DNA of 64,000 bases from Marinobacter denitrificans (GTDB lineage Bacteria > Pseudomonadota > Gammaproteobacteria > Pseudomonadales > Oleiphilaceae), in the NCBI RefSeq assembly GCF_008795955.1, contig NZ_VMHN01000006.1:150131-214130 (forward strand), in the 5' to 3' direction. Below are positions 9,108-17,826 of this stretch, in pieces. The stretch's first letter is position 1; every line of letters begins with the position of its first letter. The translations under genes were made by a program, and so were the position numbers. Below the pieces are notes generated by a model that saw nothing but the letters and a program-made list of their open reading frames with translations, was not told the DNA's origin and did no database searches.

Positions 9108-11369
9108 ATGTCTCGAAACGAGATACCCCATACCTGGAACCTCGCCCTGGCGGCGGGCTCGGCGATCCTGCTCACCAGTGCATTACCGGTCTCAGCGGGA
9201 CTGCTATCAACACTGACCGGCAGCTCTGACACTGCCGAAACCGAGGCCACGGATGACACCTCCTCTAAAGGTCGTTTCAGTGCGCCCTTCGCGGAGCCAA
9301 CCATTATTGTGGATGGCGAAACTGTCGAAACCAGCGAAAAATGCATCACCCGTGCCGACGGCATGCTTGAGTGCAAACCCGCAGCAGGCACCATCGCGCT
9401 GCTGGAAGACGACCGCCTGCTATACCTGAATGCCCTGGAGGGCACCGAAAACGTAGAGCTTTCAATCGTGGCAGAGTTTGGCGAGGTCTCGGTCAACGAC
9501 CAGACACGGGTACTCTCGCTGGGCGAGAACGACACACCAACCTGGCTGAAGCCAGATCCCCTGCGCGCCGGCGCCAACCCGGATGGGAACGACAGCGAAA
9601 CACTGCTCAATGGCACCGAACTGGACGGCGTGATTGATACAGCGGACAACACCAGCAAAAACGATGGGGCCCTTTTCTGCTCCGACGTGGTAGGCCTCGC
9701 TGACGGCCGGGTGATGGCCGTTGGGGGAACCGATTACTACTCGGAGCCCGGCGTTGATGGCCTGCCCCTGGGCGTAGCAGAACTGGAAGGCATCAAGAAC
9801 TCCCGGATCTTCGATGAGGAAACCAACACCTGGACCCAGAGTGGCGACATGAACTACGGCCGCTGGTACCCCTCCCTGGTCACACTTGGCAACGGCAACA
9901 TATTTGTTGCCAGCGGCGTTACCAAGCTGCTCAAGCCGGTCTATCCCGAAGACCCGCTCAACTCAGGCCGCAACGTGGTTCAAACGGAAACCTACGATCC
10001 CTGCGCGGGCACATGGGCGCAAAACCCGTCCACCGCAGATCGGTCACTGCCACTGTATCCACGAATGCACCTCCTGCCCAACGGCCACGTGCTTTATAAC
10101 GCCGGCGGTCAGGCCTTCAATCCGTTTGGCCAGGGTTATGACCAGGCGTTGTGGAATATCGTCGCCACGTACAACCCGGACAATCAGAGCTGGACAGACA
10201 TCGGCTACGCGGGGCTGCCACTACGCCTCGATGAAATCGGTCTGGAGGAGCTCAGCAGCACGCTGAATGTTACCAACGTTTCTCTTGAACAAAGCACGTC
10301 GTTACTGGGCGATATACTGCAGTCCCCCACCGACCTGCTGACCACAGCCAGTGACCTGGGCCTCGATGAGGAAACCGTGAAAACCGCCATCGCCGGTGGC
10401 ATGCGGGGCTCCACCTCATCCACCATGCTGCCACTAGAACCGGATGAAAATGGCAATTACACCGACGTGGAATTGCTCACTGCCGGGGGCGTACCCAGCT
10501 ACGCGCTGCTTACTAATCCGGGCGGCTACCTGCCGACAGACCAGAGCCGCATTGACCGTATCAGCACCAATGGTGACCAGATTGAGTACGAGTCCCGTCT
10601 TACCGGCTCCCTTAATCAGCCGCGCTGGTATGGCACCAATGTGGTAATGCCTGATGGCAGTGTGATGGTATTCAGCGGCGGTAATCGCGATGGCGTGGTG
10701 GGACCGGGACTGGAAGGGCCGATCATGACCGCCGAACGGTTTGACCCGGAAACGTCAACCTGGACGGAAATGGCCGAGGCCAATCGCCCGCGCACTTACC
10801 ACAACACCGCCTTGCTGATGGCCGACGGACGGGTAATGATCGCAGGCCATGCACCGATCAATACCGCCTACCTCTCTCACATCAGCTTCGAAGATTTTGG
10901 CCTCGCCCCCAATGCCGGCCGGGATCCCAGCTTCGAGATCTACACCCCTCCCTATGCCATGAGGGACGACCGCCCGCAGATTACCAGCGCGCCGGAGGAC
11001 CTGACGGTAGGCGAGGACTTCTGGATTCAGGTGGATCAGGCTGAGGATATCGACAAGGTGCTGTTGATTCGCCGCACGGTGATGACGCACCTCATCGATG
11101 GCGACCAGCGTGCCATTGAGCTCCCGGTGCAGGCCCGTAACGGCCGCAACCTTCGCCTCAGAATGCCCGAGAACCACAACGTAGTGCCTGCTGGCAAGTA
11201 CATGCTGTTCGTCAGCAAGGCCAGCGCCGAAGGCAGGGTGCCATCGGTCTCGGCGCCCATCACGGTGGTCAACAACTCCCTGCAGTGCATGGCAGACACC
11301 CATACAGCCGGTTCCGAAACTTCTGCGGAAGAGGACGACTCGTCTGGCGGCCTGCTGGGCCTGCTCTGA
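9108..11369 (+). CDS. Secreted galactose-oxidase-like (kelch + DUF1929) protein
   Basis: 753 residues. A signal peptide (about 1-30, ending LPVSAG) is followed by a linker, a kelch-type beta-propeller with repeats such as GRVMAVGGTDYYS, GRWYPSLVTLGNGNIFVASG, LYPRMHLLPNGHVLYNAGG, QPRWYGTNVVMPDGSVMVFSGG and RTYHNTALLMADGRVMIAGH, then a C-terminal early-set domain (PSFEIYTPPYAM...RPQITSAP). This is the architecture of galactose/glyoxal oxidases, where Cys, Tyr and His residues hold copper. Whether the Cys-Tyr cofactor is present cannot be settled here. A cysteine-containing, acidic, glycine-rich tail ends the protein. It is followed at 9 bp by another secreted protein gene. Confidence 0.75.
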   Translation: MSRNEIPHTWNLALAAGSAILLTSALPVSAGLLSTLTGSSDTAETEATDDTSSKGRFSAPFAEPTIIVDGETVETSEKCITRADGMLECKPAAGTIALLEDDRLLYLNALEGTENVELSIVAEFGEVSVNDQTRVLSLGENDTPTWLKPDPLRAGANPDGNDSETLLNGTELDGVIDTADNTSKNDGALFCSDVVGLADGRVMAVGGTDYYSEPGVDGLPLGVAELEGIKNSRIFDEETNTWTQSGDMNYGRWYPSLVTLGNGNIFVASGVTKLLKPVYPEDPLNSGRNVVQTETYDPCAGTWAQNPSTADRSLPLYPRMHLLPNGHVLYNAGGQAFNPFGQGYDQALWNIVATYNPDNQSWTDIGYAGLPLRLDEIGLEELSSTLNVTNVSLEQSTSLLGDILQSPTDLLTTASDLGLDEETVKTAIAGGMRGSTSSTMLPLEPDENGNYTDVELLTAGGVPSYALLTNPGGYLPTDQSRIDRISTNGDQIEYESRLTGSLNQPRWYGTNVVMPDGSVMVFSGGNRDGVVGPGLEGPIMTAERFDPETSTWTEMAEANRPRTYHNTALLMADGRVMIAGHAPINTAYLSHISFEDFGLAPNAGRDPSFEIYTPPYAMRDDRPQITSAPEDLTVGEDFWIQVDQAEDIDKVLLIRRTVMTHLIDGDQRAIELPVQARNGRNLRLRMPENHNVVPAGKYMLFVSKASAEGRVPSVSAPITVVNNSLQCMADTHTAGSETSAEEDDSSGGLLGLL

Positions 11370-11378
11370 GGTGATGCC

Positions 11379-11945
11379 ATGACAAAGAGCTTCCGCAACG
11401 ACAAGCGCTCCATGAAGCATCTGTCTGCCCTGTGGCTCTGCGTGATGACCCTGTCAGCCTCCGGGCTGGCGGGGGCTCACGGAGCACCCGAGGCCGAGAA
11501 CATTCCTTCACAACGGATCACCGCCAGCATAGACGGGAAACCGGAGATTGACGGCTTCAGCACCATGATCATTGATGCGCCACGGCCCGCTATTCTGGTG
11601 ACCTACCGCGGCGATGAAACTACAATGATCCAGGGAACAGAAGGAGAGCCCTTTCTCCTATTTACCAGTCAGCGGGTGATGGCAAATGCCCATAGCAGGA
11701 GCTGGCAGAAACTCGCCGGGCATCAACCGATAAACGGAAAGGACCAGGGAGAAGGACCCGGGGAGATCAACTGGGTGGAAGTGTCAGGCTCCGGCAGCTA
11801 CGGCTGGCTGGATCCGCGACTGAATGGCGAGCTATTGCGGCACTCCGGTGACAGCAATGGTATGGCCTGGTCCATCCCGGTGATCAATGCCTCCACCGGC
11901 ACAACGGCGGTGACGGGACGGATAACGTCCATCCCTGTTCAATAG
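11379..11945 (+). CDS. Secreted protein of unknown function
   Basis: 188 residues; a GAGG site lies 8 bases before the ATG. After a basic start there is a signal peptide (KHLSALWLCVMTLSASGLAGAHG). The mature part has no domain I recognise: GKPEIDGFSTMIIDAPRPAILVTY, a beta-rich body and a C-terminal segment that ends with ITSIPVQ. It sits 9 bp after the galactose-oxidase-like gene and before a strong terminator, so the two are very likely co-transcribed. It could be a periplasmic or secreted partner of that enzyme; this is inference from position only. Confidence 0.7.
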   Translation: MTKSFRNDKRSMKHLSALWLCVMTLSASGLAGAHGAPEAENIPSQRITASIDGKPEIDGFSTMIIDAPRPAILVTYRGDETTMIQGTEGEPFLLFTSQRVMANAHSRSWQKLAGHQPINGKDQGEGPGEINWVEVSGSGSYGWLDPRLNGELLRHSGDSNGMAWSIPVINASTGTTAVTGRITSIPVQ

Positions 11946-11953
11946 CGTTTTAC

Positions 11954-11981
11954 AAAAAAGCCCCGCAATGCGGGGCTTTTT
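11954..11981. terminator. Bidirectional rho-independent terminator
   Basis: Run of six A, then AGCCCCGC-AAT-GCGGGGCT, then a run of five T. The stem is GC-rich, and the A run before it and the T run after it allow termination in both directions. It lies between the convergent secreted-protein gene and cytochrome c5. Confidence 0.9.
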
Positions 11982-12008
11982 CGGTACTAAAGGTGACGCA
12001 GCGACAGA

Positions 12009-12428
12009 TTACTCGCTCTCTTCGACCATAAACTCGACCGCCACCTGAATTTCCTCGTCAGAGCAGTTGGAGCAACCGCCCTTGGCAGGCATGGCGTTGA
12101 AGCCATTGATCGCGTGGTCGACCAGTGTCTCAAGGCCCTTGTCGATACGATCACCCCAGGCGGCTGAGTCGCCCACTACAGGTGCACCGGCTGCGCCGGA
12201 TGCGTGGCACGCAGCACAAGCGGCATCATAAACTTCATTGCCGGCGCGAGGTTCGGAGCTGGCTGACTCAGCAGGCGCTGACTCCTGTCCGCAGTCTTCT
12301 CCCTGCACACAAACTTCACCCACCGGCGCAATACGGGAGCGGATTTCATCTTCAACATTGGCCATTACGGCACCTGTTGTCAGGCCGAAGCCAAGCAGTA
12401 CGGCAGCCAGGACTCTCTTCATCTTCAC
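12009..12428 (-). CDS. Cytochrome c5 family monoheme protein
   Basis: 139 residues with a signal peptide (VLAAVLLGFGLTTGAVMA), a low-complexity linker, and a class I cytochrome c domain with heme motif CAACH, AWGDRIDKGLETLVDHAINGFNAMPAKGG and the c5-type disulfide pair in CSNC. It carries electrons in the periplasm. GTG at 12428 has GAGG 6 bases upstream; the ATG two codons later is the alternative. Downstream lies the shared terminator. Confidence 0.88.
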   Translation of the reverse strand: MKMKRVLAAVLLGFGLTTGAVMANVEDEIRSRIAPVGEVCVQGEDCGQESAPAESASSEPRAGNEVYDAACAACHASGAAGAPVVGDSAAWGDRIDKGLETLVDHAINGFNAMPAKGGCSNCSDEEIQVAVEFMVEESE

Positions 12429-12616
12429 AATGCACCTCGCAATTGGGCGTTATAATAATCAGTGGTCGCATTATAGCGATTGCGGCGGGGCAAAAAAACC
12501 AAAGTGCAAAATGAACGCCGTGTTTCAATCCGATTCGTTGCCATTTCGTAAGTCAGAAGGCCCTGCCCGCCTATTCCGGGTACCATACACAAAACAGAGT
12601 CTGAAGGTCGGAATTT

Positions 12617-12955
12617 ATGCCTGATGCGAACCAGTCGCAACCCCACCCCTGGCGCAAACCTCTACTGATTACTGAGTTTTCAGCGTTGGCCGTATTGCTG
12701 GCATCCATGGGATGGTTCTCCAGCCGTACTGAAAGTGGTGCGGAGCTCAGCCCCGCATGGCTTCTCATCCCTGCAGCTGCAAGCCTGGTGGTGTTTATCT
12801 GCTTTATCGGCCTAATGTATTTACGCTGGGTAGTCGCCGCGGCCGCAGAGCGAAGAACCCGCCACAAGATCGTTTTTTCACTGCTGGTGGTGACCCTGCT
12901 CGGGGTCTGGGCCTACGGTATCGCCAACACATGGATCAGTCTCTCTCATGCATAA
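12617..12955 (+). CDS. Small inner-membrane protein of unknown function
   Basis: 112 residues with three predicted membrane helices (around 18-32, 46-68 and 84-106) separated by short polar loops. I recognise no family. It is divergent from cytochrome c5 and immediately upstream of the phospholipase gene, whose likely start follows its stop by about 10 bp, so the pair is probably one operon. Confidence 0.65.
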   Translation: MPDANQSQPHPWRKPLLITEFSALAVLLASMGWFSSRTESGAELSPAWLLIPAAASLVVFICFIGLMYLRWVVAAAAERRTRHKIVFSLLVVTLLGVWAYGIANTWISLSHA

Positions 12956-12965
12956 GGACGGGCTA

Positions 12966-14126
12966 ATGTCTTTCGTTTCCAGTTTCCGCGTGGCGCCAAC
13001 CGCCGGCGTTCTTCTTTACCTCTGCACTGCCGCTGTAGCGACTGCTGAGGAAAGCCAACTGCAATCAGAGAAAAGCTTTAACGATGTGACTCCTGAACAA
13101 TGTGCATTGATCAGCGATGGCGTTCAGCGGCTGGCGTGTTATGACGCCATCAACGATCCCACCGAGGCCCGGGAGCAGGCTCAGGAGGACGAACTCGACG
13201 CCGTGTCCGACTCGGTCGAGGCGTTGGAATATGAAGAGCTGGCCGACGCAGAAGACGGCGACGAAGCCGTTGAGGACCTGGAAACCGGGGGTGAAGGCGA
13301 CGACTCCGGGGTGATGTCTGCATTGATGAATCGTTACGTGGCAGCGGAAAAGGCCATTTTCTCCTTCTCCGGCAGCTTTGTGGGCCACCGCCCCATGTAC
13401 ATTCTGCCCTTCAGCTACATGAAGAACGCCAACCGCGAACCTTCCAGCCCCAGAACGGGCACCACCGGTTATGACTACGGCATTGACAACCAGGAAGCCA
13501 AATACCAGATCAGCTTCAAGGTGCCGCTACTTACTGGCTGGCTGGATGATCGCACAACGATGTGGTTCGGTTACACCCAGAAGTCATTCTGGCAGGTGTA
13601 CAACACGGACGATTCCGCGCCCTTCCGGGAAACCAATTTCGAGCCCGAAATTTTCCTGCGGCACGCGCTAAACTACGATTTCGGCCCGGGCACCCTCAGT
13701 GGCGTCACCCTGGGCCTGAACCATGTATCCAATGGGCAGTCCGAGCCCCGCTCCCGCAGCTGGAACCGGATTGTGGCCTCGGCGGCCTACAGTTATGACC
13801 GTTGGCTGTTTATGGTTCAGCCCTGGTATCGATTACCGGAAAATAGCAGCGAAGACGATAACGAGGATATTGAACGCTATCTGGGCCACGCCAACTATCT
13901 GGCGATCTACAAGTGGTCGGATGACCGGACGCTTTCACTGACGCTGCAGAACAATCTGCGCTCTGACAATAACAAGACGTCGATTGAGCTGGGTTACAGT
14001 TTTCCGATGGGGGAGACGATCAAGGGGTATGTTCAGTACTTCAACGGGTATGGTGAGAGCCTGATTGATTACAATGAGCGGATTCAGCGGATTGGCATCG
14101 GGATTATGCTGAACGACTGGCTCTGA
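12966..14126 (+). CDS. pldA: Outer-membrane phospholipase A (PldA)
   Basis: 386 residues from the ATG at 12966 (AAGGA ribosome site 7 bases upstream; an ATG at 12948 is a weaker choice). A signal peptide ends near AVATAEE. An acidic region rich in E, D and A (about 60-115) separates it from the beta-barrel. The catalytic region LNHVSNGQSEPRSRSWNR carries the His, Ser and Asn expected of OMPLA, and the tail has alternating strands ending in a hydrophobic W-L terminus. The enzyme hydrolyses phospholipids in the outer leaflet as a calcium-dependent dimer. Confidence 0.9.
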   Translation: MSFVSSFRVAPTAGVLLYLCTAAVATAEESQLQSEKSFNDVTPEQCALISDGVQRLACYDAINDPTEAREQAQEDELDAVSDSVEALEYEELADAEDGDEAVEDLETGGEGDDSGVMSALMNRYVAAEKAIFSFSGSFVGHRPMYILPFSYMKNANREPSSPRTGTTGYDYGIDNQEAKYQISFKVPLLTGWLDDRTTMWFGYTQKSFWQVYNTDDSAPFRETNFEPEIFLRHALNYDFGPGTLSGVTLGLNHVSNGQSEPRSRSWNRIVASAAYSYDRWLFMVQPWYRLPENSSEDDNEDIERYLGHANYLAIYKWSDDRTLSLTLQNNLRSDNNKTSIELGYSFPMGETIKGYVQYFNGYGESLIDYNERIQRIGIGIMLNDWL

Positions 14127-14151
14127 GTTACTTCCTATACCTGGTGTAAGA

Positions 14152-14267
14152 CCGGTCGGCACGATACCCGTGTCAGAAACACGCTCCTTGCGGCACATCC
14201 CTGTGACGCTTGGGCTCCGCCATCCATGGCTCCGCACAGTTTCTGACACGGGTATCGTGCCGACCGG
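14152..14267. repeat. Perfect 29-bp inverted repeat with 58-bp loop
   Basis: Arms 14152-14180 and 14239-14267 are exact reverse complements; the loop holds further self-complementary segments around a CCATCCATGG palindrome. It lies between convergent pldA and cpsG. It may terminate both, but there is no T run, and its size and organisation look more like a dispersed intergenic repeat element. Confidence 0.8.
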
Positions 14268-14281
14268 CCCCGGAGCTTTGG

Positions 14282-15646
14282 CTAGCCTTCCTCGTTTAGC
14301 CTTTGCATTTCTGCAAGCAGTTCTGCCGTTTTCTCCTTCATCAACGGAATATCACCCCTCGATTCCACGTTCAGGCGAACCACTGGTTCGGTGTTGGACA
14401 TTCGCAGGTTGAAACGCCACTCGTCGAATTCGATGCTTGCACCGTCGACGTGGGAGACACTTTTCGCGCCCTCGCTGTACTTCGTCTCAATGGCGGCAAT
14501 CACCTTTGACGGGTCGGCGATGGTGCGGTTGATTTCGCCGCTGGCCGGGTAGGCTTCGATACGGGCATCGATGAGGGAGGACAGTGTCTGGCCGGACTGG
14601 CAAAGACGTTCTGCCACCAGCAGCCACGGGATCATGCCGCTATCGCAGTAGGCAAAGTCGCGGAAGTAGTGGTGCGCGCTCATTTCGCCGCCGTATACCG
14701 CGTCTTCGTCACGCATGCGCTGTTTGATGAAGGCGTGGCCGGTTTTGCTTTCGATGGCTTCGCCGCCCGCGGCCTTGACCAGGTCGATGGTGTTCCAGGT
14801 GAGACGTGGGTCGTGGATGACTTTGCCACCGCCGGTCTTGCGTAAGAACTGGTCGGCCAGCAGGCCCACGATGTAGTAGCCTTCGATAAAGCGGCCGTTT
14901 TCGTCAAAGAAGAAACAGCGGTCGTAATCGCCGTCCCAGGCGATGCCCATGGCGGCGCCATGTTCGATGACCGCCTCAGCGGTGGCCGCGCGGTTTTCTT
15001 CCAGGATGGGATTCGGAACACCGTTCGGGAAATTTCCGTCGGCTTCGTGATGCACTTTCACGAAGTCGAACGGCAGGTGCTGTTCCAGCTCGTCAATGAT
15101 CAAACCTGCGCCACCGTTACCGGCGTTGACGACGATGGTCATTGGTTTGAGGGTGCCGGCATCCACGTAGCCCAGCAGATGATCAATGTAGGCGGTGGTG
15201 ACTTCCCAGGGTTCGTAGCGGCCCTGCTCCGGTGCGTCACCGAACGGTTCCAGCACCCGGTCACGGATGTCGTTCAGGCCGTTATCGGAGCTGATGGGAC
15301 GCGAGTCCGGGCCCACCATTTTCATGCCGTTGTGGTCGCGCGGGTTGTGGCTTGCGGTGACCATGATGCCGCCATCCATCTTGTAGTGGCTGGTGGCAAA
15401 GTAGACCATCTCGGTACCGCACAGCCCAATATCGAAGACATCGGCACCAGCAGCCATAAGGCCGGAACTCAGCGCCTCGGCGATTTCGGGGCTGGAAAGG
15501 CGGATATCGTACCCGACGATAACCCGTTTCGCTCCCGTCACTTCAACGTAGGCGCGGCCAATGCGTTCGGCCAGTTGGGGGTTAAGCTGATCCGGCACGC
15601 GGCCGCGAAGGTCGTAGGCTTTAAAACAGGACAGATCCATTGTCAC
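14282..15646 (-). CDS. cpsG: Phosphomannomutase/phosphoglucomutase
   Basis: About 454 residues of the alpha-D-phosphohexomutase family. It interconverts mannose-6-P and mannose-1-P for GDP-mannose and surface sugar synthesis. Visible motifs: CFKAYDLRG at the start, catalytic serine loop VTASHNPRDHNGMK, metal-binding DGDYDRC, sugar loop GGEMSAHHYFRDF and phosphate loop RMSNTEPVVRL. GTG at 15646 has GGAG 9 bases upstream, overlapping the bfr stop codon; the ATG two codons later is the alternative. The pairing with bacterioferritin is unusual functionally but the spacing suggests read-through. Confidence 0.9.
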   Translation of the reverse strand: MTMDLSCFKAYDLRGRVPDQLNPQLAERIGRAYVEVTGAKRVIVGYDIRLSSPEIAEALSSGLMAAGADVFDIGLCGTEMVYFATSHYKMDGGIMVTASHNPRDHNGMKMVGPDSRPISSDNGLNDIRDRVLEPFGDAPEQGRYEPWEVTTAYIDHLLGYVDAGTLKPMTIVVNAGNGGAGLIIDELEQHLPFDFVKVHHEADGNFPNGVPNPILEENRAATAEAVIEHGAAMGIAWDGDYDRCFFFDENGRFIEGYYIVGLLADQFLRKTGGGKVIHDPRLTWNTIDLVKAAGGEAIESKTGHAFIKQRMRDEDAVYGGEMSAHHYFRDFAYCDSGMIPWLLVAERLCQSGQTLSSLIDARIEAYPASGEINRTIADPSKVIAAIETKYSEGAKSVSHVDGASIEFDEWRFNLRMSNTEPVVRLNVESRGDIPLMKEKTAELLAEMQRLNEEG

Positions 15647-15652
15647 TTTTGT

Positions 15653-16129
15653 TTACTCCGCTGCGGAAGACTGAAGTTGAATGTAATTCTGAAGGCCCAT
15701 CTTGCCAATCATGTCCAACTGGGTTTCAAGCCAGTCGATATGCTCTTCTTCACTGTCGAGAATACTGCGGAACAATTCCCGGCTGGTGAAATCCTGCACC
15801 TGCTCGCAATAGATAACCGCTTCTTTCAGGTCCTTATGGGCAATCATTTCAAGTTTGAGGTCACAGGAAATCATCTCTTCGACGTTTTCACCGATCAGCA
15901 GCTTGTTGAGGTCTTGCAGGTTCGGCAGGCCTTCCAGAAACAGGATGCGCTCGATCAGCTGATCCGCATGCTTCATTTCGTCGATGGACTCTTCGTATTC
16001 CTTTTCCGCCAGTTTGGTGATGCCCCAATCCTTGTACATGCGGGAATGGAGAAAATACTGGTTGATAGCCGTAAGTTCGTTGGCGAGTACTTTATTCAGA
16101 AACTGGATGACTTTCTTGTCGCCTTTCAT
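15653..16129 (-). CDS. bfr: Bacterioferritin
   Basis: 158 residues from the ATG at 16129 (GGAGATC upstream; a longer frame to 16156 lacks a ribosome site). It has the four-helix ferritin fold with ferroxidase ligands in ANELTAINQYF, a YEESIDEMKHAD helix and SEEEHIDWLE. In the heme-binding helix, the residue at the Met52-like position falls near DEMKHAD, so heme binding is plausible. It stores iron and detoxifies Fe(II). bfd lies 98 bp upstream on the same strand. Confidence 0.93.
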   Translation of the reverse strand: MKGDKKVIQFLNKVLANELTAINQYFLHSRMYKDWGITKLAEKEYEESIDEMKHADQLIERILFLEGLPNLQDLNKLLIGENVEEMISCDLKLEMIAHKDLKEAVIYCEQVQDFTSRELFRSILDSEEEHIDWLETQLDMIGKMGLQNYIQLQSSAAE

Positions 16130-16227
16130 GACGGATCTCCTTGCGTGAGTGTGCAATCCCTACAAGGATAGCCCTTCACCAGGGGAGAAAAAATCACAAA
16201 TGGGAAATGATTGCAGCAACTGCCGGC

Positions 16228-16434
16228 TCAGGCAGGCTGGGCCAGCATATTTGCCATGGCAAGATAGTCCGGAGCACGGCTTTCACGGAGAATTTCCCGG
16301 GCGGTGCAGGCGCAACGACCACATTGGGTTCCAACACCCAGCTCCCGGCCAAGCTGGCGCATGGAACTGACGCCGTTGTCAGCAGCTTCACGGATTTCTC
16401 TGTCTGTCACACCATGGCAAAGGCATACGTACAT
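16228..16434 (-). CDS. bfd: Bacterioferritin-associated ferredoxin
   Basis: 68 residues, a [2Fe-2S] protein that delivers electrons to bacterioferritin to release iron. The four cluster cysteines are visible: C4 and C6 in MYVCLCHGVTD, and the pair in GTQCGRCACTA. The length matches Bfd. It is preceded by a Fur-box-like site, which fits iron-repressed expression. Confidence 0.93.
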   Translation of the reverse strand: MYVCLCHGVTDREIREAADNGVSSMRQLGRELGVGTQCGRCACTAREILRESRAPDYLAMANMLAQPA

Positions 16435-16465
16435 GCAGGTTACTCACAGGGCCGATGAAAGGTAC

Positions 16466-16480
16466 TGATAATTATTGTCA
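16466..16480. promoter_or_regulatory. Fur box upstream of bfd
   Basis: TGATAATTATTGTCA matches the 7-1-7 Fur operator TGATAATnATTATCA with one mismatch. It lies 32 bp upstream of the bfd start, where bound Fur would block initiation. The match is seen; regulation is inferred. Confidence 0.75.
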
Positions 16481-16532
16481 TTTGCATGCGGCTTTGCAAG
16501 CCCTGTGAGTTAATTTTGTGCAACCAAGTGTT

Positions 16533-17825
16533 TCAGCCCTGCCGTTCGCGGGTCAGATTGCGGTTTCCTGTCTCCGTGACCACCACATTGTCTTCGATGC
16601 GAATCCCTCCGCACCCCCGTAGACTGTCCAACCGTTCCCGATCCACATAACGCCCCACTTTCCCTGCCAGCAATGGCTCCAGGAGCGAAGGAATAAAATA
16701 GAGGCCGGGCTCGATGGTCACCACCATCCCCGGCGCCAGAGTGCGGGTAAGTCGCAGAAAAGGCGCACTCTCCGGTGGTGGTGTCGGCTTTCCGGCAACA
16801 TCATGAACCTGTACCCCCAGGAAATGGCCGATACCGTGGGGAAAAAAAGCCCGGGTGATGCCCTGCTCCACAATGTCTTCATCCGCCAGGCCGGTAACCA
16901 GGCCGCAGGCCGAAAGCAGGGCCGCGATGCCGTGGTGGGCCTTGCGATGGATATCGATATACTCCACCCCCGGTGCCACCATGTCGCAGAGCCGCAGCTG
17001 GAGCCTCTCAAGGCCATGAATCAGAGCGGCAAAGTGCGACGCCCCCGGACCGGCGGTGGTGCGGGTGATGTCGGAGCAGTAACCCCGGTACCGGACACCG
17101 GCGTCGATCAGCAGGCTGCGGGGCTGGCCCGGAGGCCGGGGGTCGTAATATTGATAATGCAACGTACCGGCATGCTCATTCAGGCCGATGATGCTGTGAT
17201 ACGGTGCCTCGGCTTCCCGCTGCCCCGTGGCCTGCTGGTAGGCGAGACTGATGCTGAACTCGCTCTCTCCGGCTGAAAAGGCATCCCGGGCAGCACGGTG
17301 CCCGGCCAGCGCCAGGGCATTGGCGTGCGCAAGACATTCAATTTCGTACGCGGTTTTGTGCACCCGGGTTTCGTCCAGGGCTGCAAGCAGGCCCGCGGGG
17401 TTATGCTCTCCCGACACGCCCGCAAGCAGGGCAGGATCACCAATCACCGCCAGAATCCCCGGTTCGTCGAGCACTGGCGCCCCAGGCGACTGACTACTGC
17501 GGACCTCAACCAGCGTCCGCCAGGGCTCCTCCGGCAAAACCTGGTTTGCATGCCAGAAGTCTGTTGGCTCGTACAGCCACAGCACCGGTTTGTCCCCTCT
17601 ACGGACCCACAACCAGCAATTTTCGCGGCCGGCCAGCCCGGTCCAGTGCAGGAACGGACCATAGCCCTGGAAGGGCCAGCGTTGATCGTCGCCATAGCGA
17701 AACGGGGCAGCGCCGGAGGCAATCAGCAGGCTGTCAAAACCGTGGTCTGCCAACACCTCTTCATACCGGCTTTGCAATTCTTTCAGGTGGTCCAGTTGCA
17801 GCAACAGCAAGGCTTCTTCAGGCAT
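16533..17825 (-). CDS. pepQ: Xaa-Pro dipeptidase (M24 metallopeptidase)
   Basis: 430 residues. The N-terminal domain (FDSLLIASG, WPFQGYGPFLHWTG, CWLWVRRGDKPVLWLYEP) is typical of PepQ, and the pita-bread catalytic domain holds metal ligands in LLIDAGVRYRGYCSDITRT, FFPHGIGHFLGVQVHD, VTIEPGLYFIP and GGIRIEDNVVV. It cleaves dipeptides ending in proline in the cytosol. The peptide ABC transporter just upstream fits a peptide-use neighbourhood. Confidence 0.92.
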   Translation of the reverse strand: MPEEALLLLQLDHLKELQSRYEEVLADHGFDSLLIASGAAPFRYGDDQRWPFQGYGPFLHWTGLAGRENCWLWVRRGDKPVLWLYEPTDFWHANQVLPEEPWRTLVEVRSSQSPGAPVLDEPGILAVIGDPALLAGVSGEHNPAGLLAALDETRVHKTAYEIECLAHANALALAGHRAARDAFSAGESEFSISLAYQQATGQREAEAPYHSIIGLNEHAGTLHYQYYDPRPPGQPRSLLIDAGVRYRGYCSDITRTTAGPGASHFAALIHGLERLQLRLCDMVAPGVEYIDIHRKAHHGIAALLSACGLVTGLADEDIVEQGITRAFFPHGIGHFLGVQVHDVAGKPTPPPESAPFLRLTRTLAPGMVVTIEPGLYFIPSLLEPLLAGKVGRYVDRERLDSLRGCGGIRIEDNVVVTETGNRNLTRERQG

Positions 17826-17826
17826 A

